From NCBI GenBank assembly GCA_023105745.1, contig JALGQZ010000009.1, forward strand, positions 35,764,409-35,828,408: a stretch of DNA of 64,000 nt. The letters are read 5' to 3'. Numbering within the stretch: position 1 is the first letter of the stretch; each line of letters starts with the position of its first letter. The position numbers were made by a program, and so were the translations under genes. Positions 9,688 to 21,290 of this stretch are shown piece after piece. Source of the stretch: Austropuccinia psidii (Eukaryota; Basidiomycota; Pucciniomycetes; Pucciniales; Sphaerophragmiaceae). Under the pieces are notes generated by a model. The model did not search any database, had not been told where the DNA came from, and worked only from the letters and a program-made list of their open reading frames with translations.

Positions 9688-12600
9688 CTGATGTACATAG
9701 AAGTATTAGTGTAGAAATTGGCAAACTTGAGTCAAAGTTAAAGCAAATTACATCAGACATCAATGAACTACAGAAAAATGGCAAGGCAGATTCTGAATGG
9801 CATAAACTGACAACTGTCACCCTTGAGTCAATTAGCAATGCTTGTGAAAGAATTGAGAACCAATGTCAAAATAATGACACAGAGGATCTTTCCATCTTTA
9901 AAGTAAATGATAGACTTAAAACTCTTGAAGACCATGTCTTACAAATAGTTAAGAACACCAATCAATTTGCTATACATTTAGCAAAAAGTGACAGTGAAAG
10001 GCAGAAATTGAAGAATGAAATAATTGCAAGTGTGGAGCAAATTCATAAGAATCATGAACCACATATGCCAAGACATTCTACACCTTTGACTGAAGAAAAA
10101 CTTTCTGTCAAAGAAAGTTTGACTCCATTCTTAGGAGAGAATGTTATTTCTGCAAAGGATATTCCCAAATTAGAAGAATGGCCAAAATTCTCTGGTGAAG
10201 GAGAATACAACCATATTGAATTCATCAGGACTATTGATATGTTGCAAGAAGACTTTAATATACCTGATGAAATCATAGTAGGAAAATTACATTGTTTGTT
10301 TACCAAGACTGCAAAGAAATGGTATTACAAGATGAGAATAGATCATGGAAGACATGACTGGTCTTGGTGGAAATCTGAAGTGATTACCAAATGGGCCAAT
10401 AATTCTTGGAGGTTTAAAATGGAGAATGCTTTTGAAAGTGCCATTTTTAACTCAGAAAAAGACAAACCACTTACTTGGTTCTTCAAACAAAAAGACAGAT
10501 TATCTGCTTTACACCCAGATATGTCTGACACTATGATTAATATGAAAATATTAAGAAAGTGTGGAGGAGAACTGGAACATGCTATCAAAAGCAGATGTGT
10601 GGAACCCTGTTCAACAGAGGACTACATTAATGCTATGGAAGATATCATTACCAGAACAAGAATTGGTAAAACTTGGGTTAGAAACCCAATAGAGTCCAAA
10701 ATAGTCTCAAAGATTCCTAGAGAGGAAAGAAGACCAGAAAGACCTGTCTTGAAGTGTCATAAATGTGGAAGTACTTCACATTTAGCCAACACTTGCCCTA
10801 AGAAGACAAAGATCAATGAAGTTCAAATCATTGAAGACATTCAGTGTACTGAAGAGAAAGAAGAGTCTGATCAAGATTCTGCAGTCTCTGAAGATACACC
10901 AGTAGAGGACTATCCCATTGAAAACATTTCAGCTTTCTTTGAGGTCACAGAAGTCCATACCCACTTGCCACAGTACAGTGAGGATTGCTACAACCTGATC
11001 AATATCCAAGATGCCAGAATGTGTAAAACAAAACCTGCTAGAGGAAAGGGTTATACTGCTGGAGCATCCTGTATCACATCAGTTCTAATGAGTGATATTG
11101 AAGCCAAAGTAAATCTGGATACAGGGGCATTTTGCACTTGTATTGGCAAAGATTATCTTCAAATTATACTTCCTGAATGGAAAAACCATCTATTACCAAT
11201 AGAAGGTGTACAGTTCAGTAGTGCCAGTAACAATATGTACCCCTTGGGCATATTGGATACTAATATTGTATTCCCACATCCAGCAGGAAGTGTAAGAATG
11301 AAAACTGAGATTGTAGTAATGGATAATTTTACATCTCAGCATATCATTCTTGGAAATGATTACTTGAATATTTATGGTATTGATATAAATAACCATAAAG
11401 ACAGATATTTCACAATTGGAGATAACAAAAGGCAAAAATTTGCTTTCTCCAATATGCCAAAACAGATATCTGTAGTATCTTCTGTCAAAGATACTTACAA
11501 AGATGAATTTGTGTCTAAACAACTTGTTGAAGCACAAATTAATCCATCATTGTCACCAAAGATGAGGAATGAACTTATTGATGTATTATATACATACAAT
11601 AATGCATTTGCATCTGATAATGAACCATTAGGCGCTATAAGGGGACATGAAATTGATATTACTCTTAATATTGATAGACCATATCCTCCAGTACTTAGAA
11701 GACCAGCTTATCCAGCCAGTCCCAGAGCTAGAGAGGCCTTGGAAAAACATATCCAAGAGTTGATCCAACTTGGTGTGCTAAGGAAAGTAGGCCATAATGA
11801 GGAAGTTGAAGTGACAACACCTGTTATTATTGCATGGCATAATGATAAGTCAAGAATGGTTGGAGATTTTAGAGCTTTGAATACCTACACAGTTCCAGAT
11901 AGGTATCCAATCCCTAGGATCCAAGAAACCTTGACTCAATTGTCTAAAGCCAAGTATATAACATCAATGGATGCATTAAAAGGCTTCCATCAAAATGTTT
12001 TGACGCCTAAAGCTAGGAAATTACTTAGAATTATCACTCACTGTGGTATTTATGAGTACCTTAGAATGCCATTTGGCATTAAAAATGCTCCATCTCATTA
12101 TCAAAGAATGATGAATACCATCTTCCCCACAGAATTGTCTGAAGGATGGCTTATCATTTATATTGATGATATTATTATATGTTCTGACTCATGGTCTTTG
12201 CACCTTGAAAGACTTGCAAGAGTACTTCATAAAGTTGCAGAAGTGAACATGAAAATTTCACTTAAGAAATGCAATTTTGGTTTTGAAGAACTCAAAGCAT
12301 TAGGACATGTTGTTTCTGGTTTGAGCTTGGGTATTGACAAGAATAAAGTAGCAGCAGTGTTACTTAAGCCAATACCCCAGAATAAAAAAGAAATGATGTC
12401 TTTTCTTGGATTTGCTAGTTACTATAGGCAACACTTGAAAGATTTTGCAATTCTAGCCAAGTCACTTTATAGAATCTGTGATCAACAGACTGTATTTGAA
12501 ATGACACAGGAAAGAATTAAAGCTTATGAGAAGATAAAGAAAGCCCTTACAGAAGCACCTTTACTCCTCATGCCTGACTGGAATATTCCTTTTAAATTGT

Positions 12601-14612
12601 ACATTGATGCATGTGGGGATGGATTAGGGGCAGCCCTACACCAAGTCCAAATTATTGATGACAAACCTACAGAAGGACCAGTTTGTTATATCTCAAGACA
12701 AATCAAACCAACAGAAGCCAGATATGGTGCAAGCCAAATGGAGTGCTTATGTTTAGTATGGGCACTTGAGAAATTACACTATTACCTTGATGGCAGTGTT
12801 TTTGAAGTGATAACTGACTGTAATGCCGTGAAATCACTTCTTAACATGAAAACTCCCAACAGACATATGTTGAGATGGCAAATAGCCATTCAAGAATATA
12901 GAGGAAACATGACTATAGTTCATAAAGCAGGAAACATTCACAAAAATGCTGATGGACTTAGTAGATGGGCTTTAGCCAACACTCCTGATAACCCAGCTTA
13001 TGTACCTTTGGAAGCTGAACCACAGATTCCAATTGAAGGGATTAACATAACTGATATTGGGACTGAATTCTTTGAAGAGGTCAGAGAGTCTTATAAACAA
13101 GACAAGAATTGCCATATCTTGACTTCTTTATTGGATAAAGACTGCAAAGACACATCTTTGGTTAATACACTAGATGAAGTTTGGAAAAATTCCTATTCTG
13201 AAGGAAGATTTCACTTGTTTGATGGGATTATTTACCATAGAACAAAACATTCTTGTGTGATGACATTGTGTAGTAGATTGCTCATCAATACCATTCTTCA
13301 TGAATGCCATGATAGCATTTACTCTGGACACCTATCAGAAGACAGAACACTTGAAAAGGTGAAGAACTGTGCATGGTGGCCATCTTGGAGAAAAGAAACC
13401 ATTGAATATTGCCATACCTGTGATAGATGCCAAAAAGCAAACAGGAGTACAGGCAAGAAATTTGGATTAATGATCCATATTCAAGAACCAAAATCCCCTT
13501 GGGAAGTTGTTCACATGGATTGGGTCACAGCACTTCCTCCAAGTGGTGACAAAAGTTATAATGCTTGTTTAGTCATTGTAGACAGATATAGCAAAACTCC
13601 CATATTCTTACCATGTCATAAAGATGACACTGCTATGGATACAGCTCTTCTTTTATGGAGTAGAGTTATTTCTCATACAGGGTTATTTAAGAATATCATA
13701 AGTGACAGAGACCCCAAGTTCACATCTGCACTTTGGACCAATCTTCATAGATTGTTTGGGACTAAGTTATCATTCTCTACAGCATATCACCCTCAAACAG
13801 ATGGGCTAGCAGAGAGGATGATTCAAACTTTAGAAGACATGATCAGGAGATTTTGTGCTTATGGATTAGAATTTAAAGACTCAGATGGCTTTACCCATGA
13901 CTGGTGCACTCTGATACCTGCATTAGAATTGGCATACAAGACATCAGTCCATTCTTCCACAGGACAAACTCCTGCTATGTTAGAAAAAGGATGGAATCCA
14001 AGACTCCCAGCAGACACACTGAGGAAAGACTTGATTGACATTCATCCTACAGCTTCCAGCTTCAAATTAATGCTTGATAAAGTAAAACACCATGCAAAAC
14101 AAAGTATGGATGATGCTTTTGATTATGCAAAACAGAAGTGGGACAAGAGTCATAAAGTACCAGACTTCAAAGTAGGGGACTTAGTTCTAGTTTCAACCTT
14201 GAATTTTAATAATATCAAAGGCCCAAAGAAACTTAAAGATTCTTATGTAGGACCTTTTGTTATTGTTGCTTTACATGGAACCAATGCAGTTCAAGTGGAA
14301 TTGAGTGGTGAATTGGAAAATAAACACCCCACATTTCCAGTCAGCTTGATAAAACCTTATCAACCAGCTGATAAAGAATTGTTTCCTTTAAGAAACCCAA
14401 CTCCTTTAACTGTACCACCTGTGGAACAGAATGAAGACAGAAAGATAAAGAAAGTCATTAAAGAAAGGAGACTTAGGGGTAAAAATCAAAGAGAATATCT
14501 TGTCAGATATAGAAATGCAGTACATGAAGATGAATGGATGGCAGAATCAGAAATACCTGACTCAGATAAACTCTTAAGAAGATTTAGACATGAAAGAAGG
14601 CCACAAGCCTGA
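8910..14612 (+). CDS. A1 Gag-Pol polyprotein (chromovirus)
   Basis: A single uninterrupted frame of 1,900 residues from ATG 8910 (a GTG two codons upstream is not needed). The first ~255 residues are low-complexity and overlap ORF1. Then come a coiled-coil-like stretch, a capsid-like helical region (~420-590, with the FSGEGEY motif) and a CCHC knuckle (616-629). The protease has DTG at 737. Reverse transcriptase has YIDD at 1084-1087 and RNase H has its first Asp near 1233. Integrase has an HHCC finger (~1460-1510) and D1537, D1599, E1635 with D35E spacing. A GPF module and a C-terminal chromodomain (~1846-1898, YLVRYR/DEW) follow. Domain order protease-RT-RNase H-integrase-chromodomain defines Ty3/Gypsy chromoviruses. 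No gag/pol frameshift is needed. Translation is expected from unspliced RNA. Confidence 0.95.
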   Translation: MVHTRNGSNYSVQPDGCGQGRGKTKSRSAKSSTRKTHLEDARVAPHSPRSVPTDFDMNSEPELIYDNISRAEPFSSGSNRNISEPVQKLVQSSQRRGVGNLPKPLAGGHELLLTHQELSGSGEDHRTLRRMEPPVLQREGQKDKELVEEPESFIHRPEERVGNDSNFGDRGTSGIYQLQTSSRSIQGQAQRTSKETERSQEPSRQGQRQSQLAQTLPTRVQDPQIGAFSSGQCLQYGQNSYGIHSQRAGKDEQDLSTQITDVHRSISVEIGKLESKLKQITSDINELQKNGKADSEWHKLTTVTLESISNACERIENQCQNNDTEDLSIFKVNDRLKTLEDHVLQIVKNTNQFAIHLAKSDSERQKLKNEIIASVEQIHKNHEPHMPRHSTPLTEEKLSVKESLTPFLGENVISAKDIPKLEEWPKFSGEGEYNHIEFIRTIDMLQEDFNIPDEIIVGKLHCLFTKTAKKWYYKMRIDHGRHDWSWWKSEVITKWANNSWRFKMENAFESAIFNSEKDKPLTWFFKQKDRLSALHPDMSDTMINMKILRKCGGELEHAIKSRCVEPCSTEDYINAMEDIITRTRIGKTWVRNPIESKIVSKIPREERRPERPVLKCHKCGSTSHLANTCPKKTKINEVQIIEDIQCTEEKEESDQDSAVSEDTPVEDYPIENISAFFEVTEVHTHLPQYSEDCYNLINIQDARMCKTKPARGKGYTAGASCITSVLMSDIEAKVNLDTGAFCTCIGKDYLQIILPEWKNHLLPIEGVQFSSASNNMYPLGILDTNIVFPHPAGSVRMKTEIVVMDNFTSQHIILGNDYLNIYGIDINNHKDRYFTIGDNKRQKFAFSNMPKQISVVSSVKDTYKDEFVSKQLVEAQINPSLSPKMRNELIDVLYTYNNAFASDNEPLGAIRGHEIDITLNIDRPYPPVLRRPAYPASPRAREALEKHIQELIQLGVLRKVGHNEEVEVTTPVIIAWHNDKSRMVGDFRALNTYTVPDRYPIPRIQETLTQLSKAKYITSMDALKGFHQNVLTPKARKLLRIITHCGIYEYLRMPFGIKNAPSHYQRMMNTIFPTELSEGWLIIYIDDIIICSDSWSLHLERLARVLHKVAEVNMKISLKKCNFGFEELKALGHVVSGLSLGIDKNKVAAVLLKPIPQNKKEMMSFLGFASYYRQHLKDFAILAKSLYRICDQQTVFEMTQERIKAYEKIKKALTEAPLLLMPDWNIPFKLYIDACGDGLGAALHQVQIIDDKPTEGPVCYISRQIKPTEARYGASQMECLCLVWALEKLHYYLDGSVFEVITDCNAVKSLLNMKTPNRHMLRWQIAIQEYRGNMTIVHKAGNIHKNADGLSRWALANTPDNPAYVPLEAEPQIPIEGINITDIGTEFFEEVRESYKQDKNCHILTSLLDKDCKDTSLVNTLDEVWKNSYSEGRFHLFDGIIYHRTKHSCVMTLCSRLLINTILHECHDSIYSGHLSEDRTLEKVKNCAWWPSWRKETIEYCHTCDRCQKANRSTGKKFGLMIHIQEPKSPWEVVHMDWVTALPPSGDKSYNACLVIVDRYSKTPIFLPCHKDDTAMDTALLLWSRVISHTGLFKNIISDRDPKFTSALWTNLHRLFGTKLSFSTAYHPQTDGLAERMIQTLEDMIRRFCAYGLEFKDSDGFTHDWCTLIPALELAYKTSVHSSTGQTPAMLEKGWNPRLPADTLRKDLIDIHPTASSFKLMLDKVKHHAKQSMDDAFDYAKQKWDKSHKVPDFKVGDLVLVSTLNFNNIKGPKKLKDSYVGPFVIVALHGTNAVQVELSGELENKHPTFPVSLIKPYQPADKELFPLRNPTPLTVPPVEQNEDRKIKKVIKERRLRGKNQREYLVRYRNAVHEDEWMAESEIPDSDKLLRRFRHERRPQA

Positions 14613-14742
14613 ATATGTCTATAAATGTGCTTTAAATTACTTGATCTGAGTAATGTGAAGAGGTTGGACAGTGGACATTAACCCCCTTTTGGGGCCTTAT
14701 TCTTTTTATCACTAATAAAATTGTAGTACAATTTTATTTTTT

Positions 14743-14754
14743 GGTGGGAGGGAA
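14743..14754 (+). other. A1 polypurine tract
   Basis: GGTGGGAGGGAA immediately before the 3' LTR, the plus-strand primer for reverse transcription. It is preceded by a T-run. A2 has the identical tract at 42383-42394; C has GGTGGTAGGGAA (28821-28832, minus). Confidence 0.9.
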
Positions 14755-16674
14755 TGTGAGCCTTGAGGTATATTTTACATACCCAAATAGGCCACAATTA
14801 TCTTAAAAAGAAATTTTGAATTATGCAAAACTCATAAGTCATGCATATATCCAAAATTCATCATTTTCAATTTCAGAAAAGATGAATAACTTTTTATTGA
14901 GTAAGTAAATCCATGGATTTAAGACCAGATTTGGATTCTACACAAAAATTCACCTAGGGTAGCTCCATAGAGTGAATAAGCTCAATTTAAGTATTTGAGG
15001 TGGTAAAATGGAAAATACTTCAATACCACATCATTAATACCACATAAAAGATCCGTGAAAATTTTTGTTTTTCTTGATTTTTAGCCAAAATAATGGGAAA
15101 GTGAGAAATCCCATGTTACATATACACTAAGAATAGTGTTATGCATGTTTTGAGCACTTAATATCATGGTATTCTTACATGGACTTTTGGTACACCCATA
15201 GTGGATATCTCACTTTAAGCTTAAATTACTATTTTGATGTAAAAAATAGGCAAGGGGGACAAAAGACATCAAAGAGAGCCAGGGTACCCAACTTCTGAGG
15301 CCTCAGAGGCGTGGATAGCTCCAGAGCATGGATCCATGGCTCATCTTGGCCCAATTGGTAAGCTAAAACTCTTTGGGAATTTGGTTACCAAGTTACAACT
15401 ACTGTAAAACATCAGAAAATAGCAAATAACCTGCTATTTTGACGTGCCAAGGAGGTAATGAGCTACTTACACTCCTGTAACCATGTCAATTACTAATGAC
15501 TTTCCATGGATAAACCCCAAAAGAGTAATTAAAACCCTTTTGGGACCCATATTCATTGATTTACCTCATAGCAACCAGCAAAACACTGCTATTTGCAATT
15601 CTACGTAGAAATGAGGTAAAACCTTCAAAAATTCATTAAAAATACAATTCTTAATGAATCTTTCTGAAACTTTCAGGACTAAAGGAGAACTGTATTATCT
15701 ATGGTACAACCAAAAGGAATTACAGTTTTACTAGTAAAATTAAAAGTTTTACTTACAGTCCATTTTTGGATATTCTACGTGAAACACTGAATCTTCAAAA
15801 ATTCACAGTAATTACAACCTGTGATGAAATTGGCAATAACATTGATAACTTTGAGAAATCAATGATTATTTTAGAATAAAAGAAGATTTACAAGTGTTAC
15901 TCCTTTTATTCTTAACCATATTGGGGTTGGTAGTCACGTAAAAGCATCAATTAAGTAATTATGATAATCTTACATGACAACAGATGATGCAATCAATAAT
16001 CCAAAAAGGTTTATTGTTTTCTCACTCACTGGTTTTTCAGTTTGCTCCATGGCACGCCTCTGTGAGCTGTTATTGACTTAAAAGAAGCCTCTTCTTGCTG
16101 TTTTTTCCGTATCATCATCTTATCAATTTATTAAATCTTTATTACCAACAAGTAAGTATTAGTTCAACTATTCTTAAGTGTTTTAATTCTTTCAGAATCA
16201 ATCAGAAAGACGTGAAATCATAGAATCCAACTATATATTGTTGTAATACTGTTATAAATCCTTTTGATCCCTTAAATCCACAATTCCACGTCAAATTTCT
16301 CTACTTTTATTATCAATAAGTTCTTTGGAGTATTAGTGAGTCTTTTATCTTTAATTCTTAAAGTTTTTCTCTAGTAATAGTTTTCTTCAAGAATTATCTT
16401 TATAATTATTCTTGTAAAAGATAATTATATATTAAAATAATTTTATTATTTTAATAAAAGAAGTTTTTATTATTAAATTCTTCTTGTAATTGATTCTTGT
16501 AGACAATTACTGCTCACTGTTATAATCACTAGTAGTGTATAACACGTGAAAGAAATAATTTTATAATTATTTAATTGTGGTTATAATAATTTTTATTATT
16601 ATATTTCATAAGAACAGACATAGTGCTGTTGATTAATAGTAATATTATCATCAGTTTCATAGTCACATCTTACA
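14755..16674 (+). repeat. A1 3' LTR
   Basis: 1,920 bp, the same length as the 5' LTR. About five substitutions were seen by eye, for example ACGG/ACAG near 7255/15723 and GACGT/GATGT near 6770/15238. Followed by the TSD GTTAA at 16675-16679. Confidence 0.95.
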
Positions 16675-16679
16675 GTTAA

Positions 16680-18109
16680 AAACCTATGATGAAATATTGA
16701 TAAAAATCAACAGAGCTGTTGACCACTTTGTTGTGAAAGTGGTCCAAACTTATAAAAACGTATACAGTTGGATTCTACTAGTTCATTCGTGAAGAATGAT
16801 GTAATTTTTATTATTAAATTCAGGGTATAACCCCCTGAAATCAAGGTTTGAAGTTTAAAATATTGAATTTCGACAGAAAAGATGAGTTACAAGAAAAATC
16901 ATCAAAATTAGAGTTTTGATGATGTAATGAAAAGCTCTTGGAAGCATAATAAGGTTATGCCAGGCTATAAGAATTCACTCTCTGAATTGCTGTAGCGTGT
17001 AAATCTTAAAAGTTATTAAGGATCAAAGTTTGAGCTTAATTTGAGCAGTTATGATCACTCACTGTAACCTTAAATTAAGTTTAACAGTCATATGAGTGAT
17101 AAAATTGGTGAATACTATTAGTTTATGATTAAAACTAATAAAATCCACGAATTTTGGGGTTCTGCCAAGCCTCTTATGTCATCAACTTTAGAGTTATAGT
17201 GATAACTCTAAATAATGGTGCAATAATGATGTAATATGGTTTGATCATGATTTAATCATCTCCAAACCTTAAAATATTGATCAATTCCAGTTGATATGAT
17301 CAGTACACGTCTACTAGAAGCCTGTTGGACTCTAGGAGGGAGGTATTTACTATAAATAGAGCTCTTTTTACTCTATTTTCCCCTCAGACACATCAAAAAC
17401 ATTAAATCAATTAAATAAAAAAGGTAATTTCTTTATTCTTTATATATAAAACTCTTATATTATTAAAGACCAAAGACCATCTTATTATTAATCACTACTT
17501 TTATGTGATTATATCAATTCTTTAATTGTTTTTGTCATAAATCTCTCTAAAAACTCATTTCCACGTAAAATCAAGAAATTTAGTAAATTTTCTTTAGTTT
17601 TTATTGTAAATACAATTTGAAAAGGTTGTATTATATTATTTTGGCGTAAAATATCTCAAAATTATTATTCTAAGTGCTAAAAGTAGGTTATTTCATCTTA
17701 TTATAATAATTTCTCTCTTATTATTACTCTTAATTCTTCTTAATTAATATACATAGTATTTATATTAATATAGAACTTTAATATTGGTAATATTATTGTT
17801 ATTAATTATTTTTTATTTATAAAAAACAGTTTTTTACGCCTTTATTATTTGTTGGTAACAATAATAAAGAGCTTTATAATATATTAATTATTTTATATTA
17901 ATATATTATTTGTAATATTATAATTTTATATAATATTAATTATATTATTATATTTATTGAATAATATAATATTTTTACGCCATAATAATAATATTTCTTT
18001 ATAATTATTATTATTTTAATCTTATTTATTTCATTCATAAGGACATTCAGAGTACAATAAGTAACAAATTAGTAATTTATTACTTATTGTTTCATAGTCA
18101 AACCTTATA
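16680..18109 (+). mobile_element. Solo LTR 'D', right part
   Basis: Continues D after A1 and ends ACCTTATA at 18109, probably a decayed CTTACA terminus, before the TSD GAAGC (18110-18114). It contains a textbook TATA box, TATAAATAG at 17351-17359. Downstream it is extremely AT-rich. No reading frame of note. Confidence 0.8.
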
Positions 18110-18114
18110 GAAGC

Positions 18115-18191
18115 TGTAGGATGAATGTCAATCAAGTCTTTCCTGAGTGTGTCTGATGGGAGTCTTGGATTCCATCCTTTCTCTAACATAG
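18115..18191 (-). pseudogene. A3 pol, short piece between D and B1
   Basis: On the minus strand encodes the [19 protein letters not shown] segment of the family A integrase C-terminal region (about residues 1691-1715 of the A1 protein). It links the pieces at 48245 and 5686, which shows that D and B1 inserted about 77 bp apart in the same gene. CATAG at 18187-18191 is the B1 target site. Confidence 0.9.
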
Positions 18192-19629
18192 TGTCAGCCT
18201 GTGACTCAAAACCAGAACACAAGCCTGACAGCCAAAATACCATAAACCAATGGTATAGCCAAGATACCACCAAAACATGGAGCTGAGCCAAATCAGCTCA
18301 AAAGGTATCAAACGAAAGAGGAAACTCACCCCTTTCTGAAAATATAAGTCTCATCACCATAGGACAAGAAATAATAAAGTCATTCCTGCTCAAAGTCATT
18401 GCTGAGCATAAACCTTAATTTTCACCTCTCATCTAAAATCTAGAAGGAGAGGCTTAACCCCATCAAATGGGTATTCAAAATGAAGCTCTCAGCCAGGGCT
18501 ATCCAATGGCTCCAGCCAAACTGAGCTAGCACCAATATTACTGGAGTTATGGTCAATTTCAGGCCAAATAAGGGTGAACAAAACATTCACCTCTCATCTA
18601 ACTTCTACAGTTTTAGTGTGGGATACTTGAAGTGGGGTCTTTTTGGAAAGCGCACAATCAGGGATATCTGATGGTGCCATCCCCTTCCCCATATCGCAAC
18701 TACAGCAGAAGTTATAGGGAAAACAAGCACAATACAGCTTTTTGCCTAAAACATGCAAATGTACAAAAGTCTTGTACATGGGATAGCTTTGCCATACTCA
18801 ATGATACCCATATCAAATGAGGTACCATTGTGTAGAGCACATACAGGGCTACACGCCGAATCAATTTTGAGGTTGTTATCTCAAGAATTGACAAAGTTGT
18901 GGCTGTTTTAAGGTCAGATTCCCACCTGCTGTCATATACAGCCTCACCATGGGATAATATCCCATAATCATGAATATGAGGTGTCAAATAGACAAAGAAG
19001 CATGTTTTTACATAAATACCTCATATGTAAGTCAATACTGGGGTCCAATACAGTTTCTGTACAGCATTCTACACGTCATACACGTCAGATTCAGGCTGTG
19101 AGGTCCCCAGATGAAAATCTTCACCCTGTATTGATGAAAACTGCTCAGATGTGGTTTCAAAACCACATCTGAGCCCAATACAGGTTCTACAGGCTGTTTT
19201 CAAACCACAAGACTGTACTAGAGATTGAAAAAATCTTCACTTCCTCTACATGGAAAGGTCTAGCACCCTTTCCACCTCATTTCAGGATAAAAAGGAGGCT
19301 TTTCACAACCAGAATTGTTTCCTCATCCTGCTCTTGAATAACCTATGTAGTAAACTGTCAAAAACAGTTTTACTCTTGGTTAATAATCAGGTATACTCTT
19401 AATTTAAAGTATTGTAGTCTTTATTATTGCAACCCAACAGGTAAAGCTGCACCCAGGGCTTTCAACAGCGCTCACCACCACTATATTCCTTATAGTAAAG
19501 CCCTTTTATTTTTTCATTAACCAACTTTTAACCTTTATAAAAGTATCTTATACAATTTTTCACGTGTCATAGTCATAGTTTTAGTTGTAAATAGCTTTAT
19601 TACCACTTCAACATACACTCATCCTGACA
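18192..19629 (+). repeat. B1 5' LTR
   Basis: Runs TGTCAGCCTGTGACTC ... CATCCTGACA. TATA-like GGATAAAAAGG lies at 19285-19295. Copies: the split 3' LTR of B1, B0 (1-910) and B2 (1261-1647 with 56043-56396). Confidence 0.9.
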
Positions 19630-20221
19630 TTTTGGGGGCCTGGCCATGTTTTAAAACCTTTTTTGGACTTATTACAAGTAAGTTTTTCTGTTTTTTTATC
19701 ATTTTGTTGACACTTGTTTTATCTATTTAGGCATCATTTTCTTTAAAAATATATATTTTTATATATTTTTATTTATTTTTTGAAAATACTCATATCTTAA
19801 ACAGTATCTTACACGTGGCTGATAACCACAAGACCAGTATTTTTGGCTTTTTTTGTATATAAAAACGCTTTTAAGCCACTAATACAGTCTTAATTCTTGA
19901 TTGACTCAAGACAGCTCACACTGATAAACCAACAGTTGAGGCGTGTTTGGGAACATTGTTAACTCAATTGCCCTGTAATACACCATCTTTGACAGAGTAT
20001 ACTTGCTAATTAAAAGTATTATGTGAGATATTGGTATACAAACAGTATACCACATATCGGTAATCTGTATTTTTGACATGGAATTGTTAATTCAATTACA
20101 TTGTCATAATACGAGGGCATATTGTAATAATATACAAGCCCAGCGGCCATTCTTGGACGTGCAAAACCAGGCTTTTAAGAAGTCTTAACTGACATAAGCC
20201 CTCTTTTCCTGTTTGATTCAG
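19630..20221 (+). other. B1 PBS, leader and predicted first ORF1 intron
   Basis: The PBS TTTTGGGGGCCTGGCC (19630-19645) is shared with families A and C. Then TTACAA|GTAAGTTTTT (donor 19677|19678) and, 544 nt later, TTTGATTCAG|TGG (acceptor 20220-20221). As in A and C, the exon ends in A and the next begins TG, which would make a split ATG. A tiny upstream frame (ATG 19644, stop after one codon) is the only ATG before the donor. Confidence 0.5.
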
Positions 20222-21290
20222 TGGAAGAAAATTTCATACCACTTGAGACCCAGTCACAGGCCAAAACACCAGTGACACCCTCAGAACCAGAGCGCAGCAA
20301 GGGCAAAGTATAAAGACTTAGTGACGGCCTTATTACAGCCAAAAGGTGGACACCAATAGCCACTCAGAGGAGTAGAAAACCACAAAACTCTGCTTCAATA
20401 CAAGGTAAACCAACCTTAACCACTTGTACAGGGAAGATTACAATTATTAACCCAGCTGTAACCTCCAAAGGAAAACTGCCCAAATCAGCCGATAACAAAT
20501 TTGTACAAGGCACAGTCAAAGGTAAATACCCTAAGAACATGAAGTTTTTGACTTCTTGCAAACACTAACATGTCACCTGTATACCTCAGAGACCTTGGCT
20601 TCCAAAGGAACCAACCAGAGGACAGGGAAGGTTTGTCCAGGACCAGAAGACCTGAAAGAGGACACCTTGGACACAGTAGTGGATGGCAAAACAATGAGGG
20701 AGATAATATCAACTCTGCCATTCACACTCCACTTCAATGGAGACCTCAAACCAGAGGACTGGAAAGACATGGATCAAGTTCTTCAGCTCCACCAACTCCT
20801 CAAGGACTTATTCCAATGGAGCATGGACACCAAGAGTTTCAACCTGGCAAGTCACTGGGCAGAACTTGGATCAAGTTGCCAGAGGATCTGTATCAAAGAA
20901 ATAGACTTCAAAGACCTGATGGTAATCACCAAAGGTTGGAATCCTACCAGGCAGTTCAGACTTCTGGAGGCAAGGGCACAGAGGATAAGGGAGAATCAAG
21001 CCACTATCCAAGCTATAGAAGAACAGTTAACCCAGACAGGGCCTACTCAGATTCCTTCAGGCTCACAAGGAGCAGGCCAAATCAGCTCTCCAGTGGCTTC
21101 ACACCATTCAGAAACCAGGAGATCAGTAACCAAGAGTCACCATTCTTCACAATTCCAGGAAGTTTCCAGGAGAAGACAAGGAAACAAGGGCAAGAACAAA
21201 GCCTCCTTCAACCAGAGGAGGAAAGAGTCAGACCCCATGATCCAGAAGCTGTTAGCTTTGGTAAAAGAAGTACACAAGAACCAGAAGTAG
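20222..21290 (+). CDS. B1 ORF1: divergent spliced accessory protein
   Basis: A plausible model is A19677, 20222-20307, 20368-20521 and 20590-21290, which totals 942 nt or 313 residues. Intron 20522-20589 (GTAAAT ... CACTAACATG ... CTCAG) is the most convincing: it has a textbook CTAAC branch site, is phase 1 after an AAA Lys codon and restores a Glu codon, exactly as in family A. The 60-nt intron 20308-20367 is tentative. The long exon has a helical Trp-containing domain with a GWNP motif (GWSP/GWTP in A and C). A Gln/Ser/Thr-rich linker, an R/K-rich basic region and a final Lys-rich helix follow. Sequence similarity to the family A and C proteins is weak, but position, +1 frame offset and architecture agree. 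It stays open although B1 pol is broken. Confidence 0.55.

Larger units (their letters stand above)
6287..16674 (+). mobile_element. Intact Ty3/Gypsy chromovirus A1 (10,388 bp)
   Basis: Complete element with two 1,920-bp LTRs (6287-8206 and 14755-16674), perfect 5-bp TSD GTTAA (6282-6286 and 16675-16679), PBS directly after the 5' LTR, PPT directly before the 3' LTR, an uninterrupted Gag-Pol and an open spliced ORF1. Comparing the LTRs by eye I find about five substitutions, so insertion was recent. It is inserted in solo LTR D. Nothing seen would prevent it from being active, apart from an odd leader duplication (8207-8326). Confidence 0.95.

Noticed and set aside
16680..18109. D as a complete element with two LTRs
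   Set aside because: After removing A1 only ~2.03 kb remain between the GAAGC duplications, with single copies of the ends and no PBS, PPT or coding sequence, so a solo LTR fits.
20308..20338. A 31-nt GT-AG interval in the B1 leader as an intron
   Set aside because: Too short for a spliceosomal intron and it gives the wrong frame. The 60-nt alternative ending at 20367 fits better.
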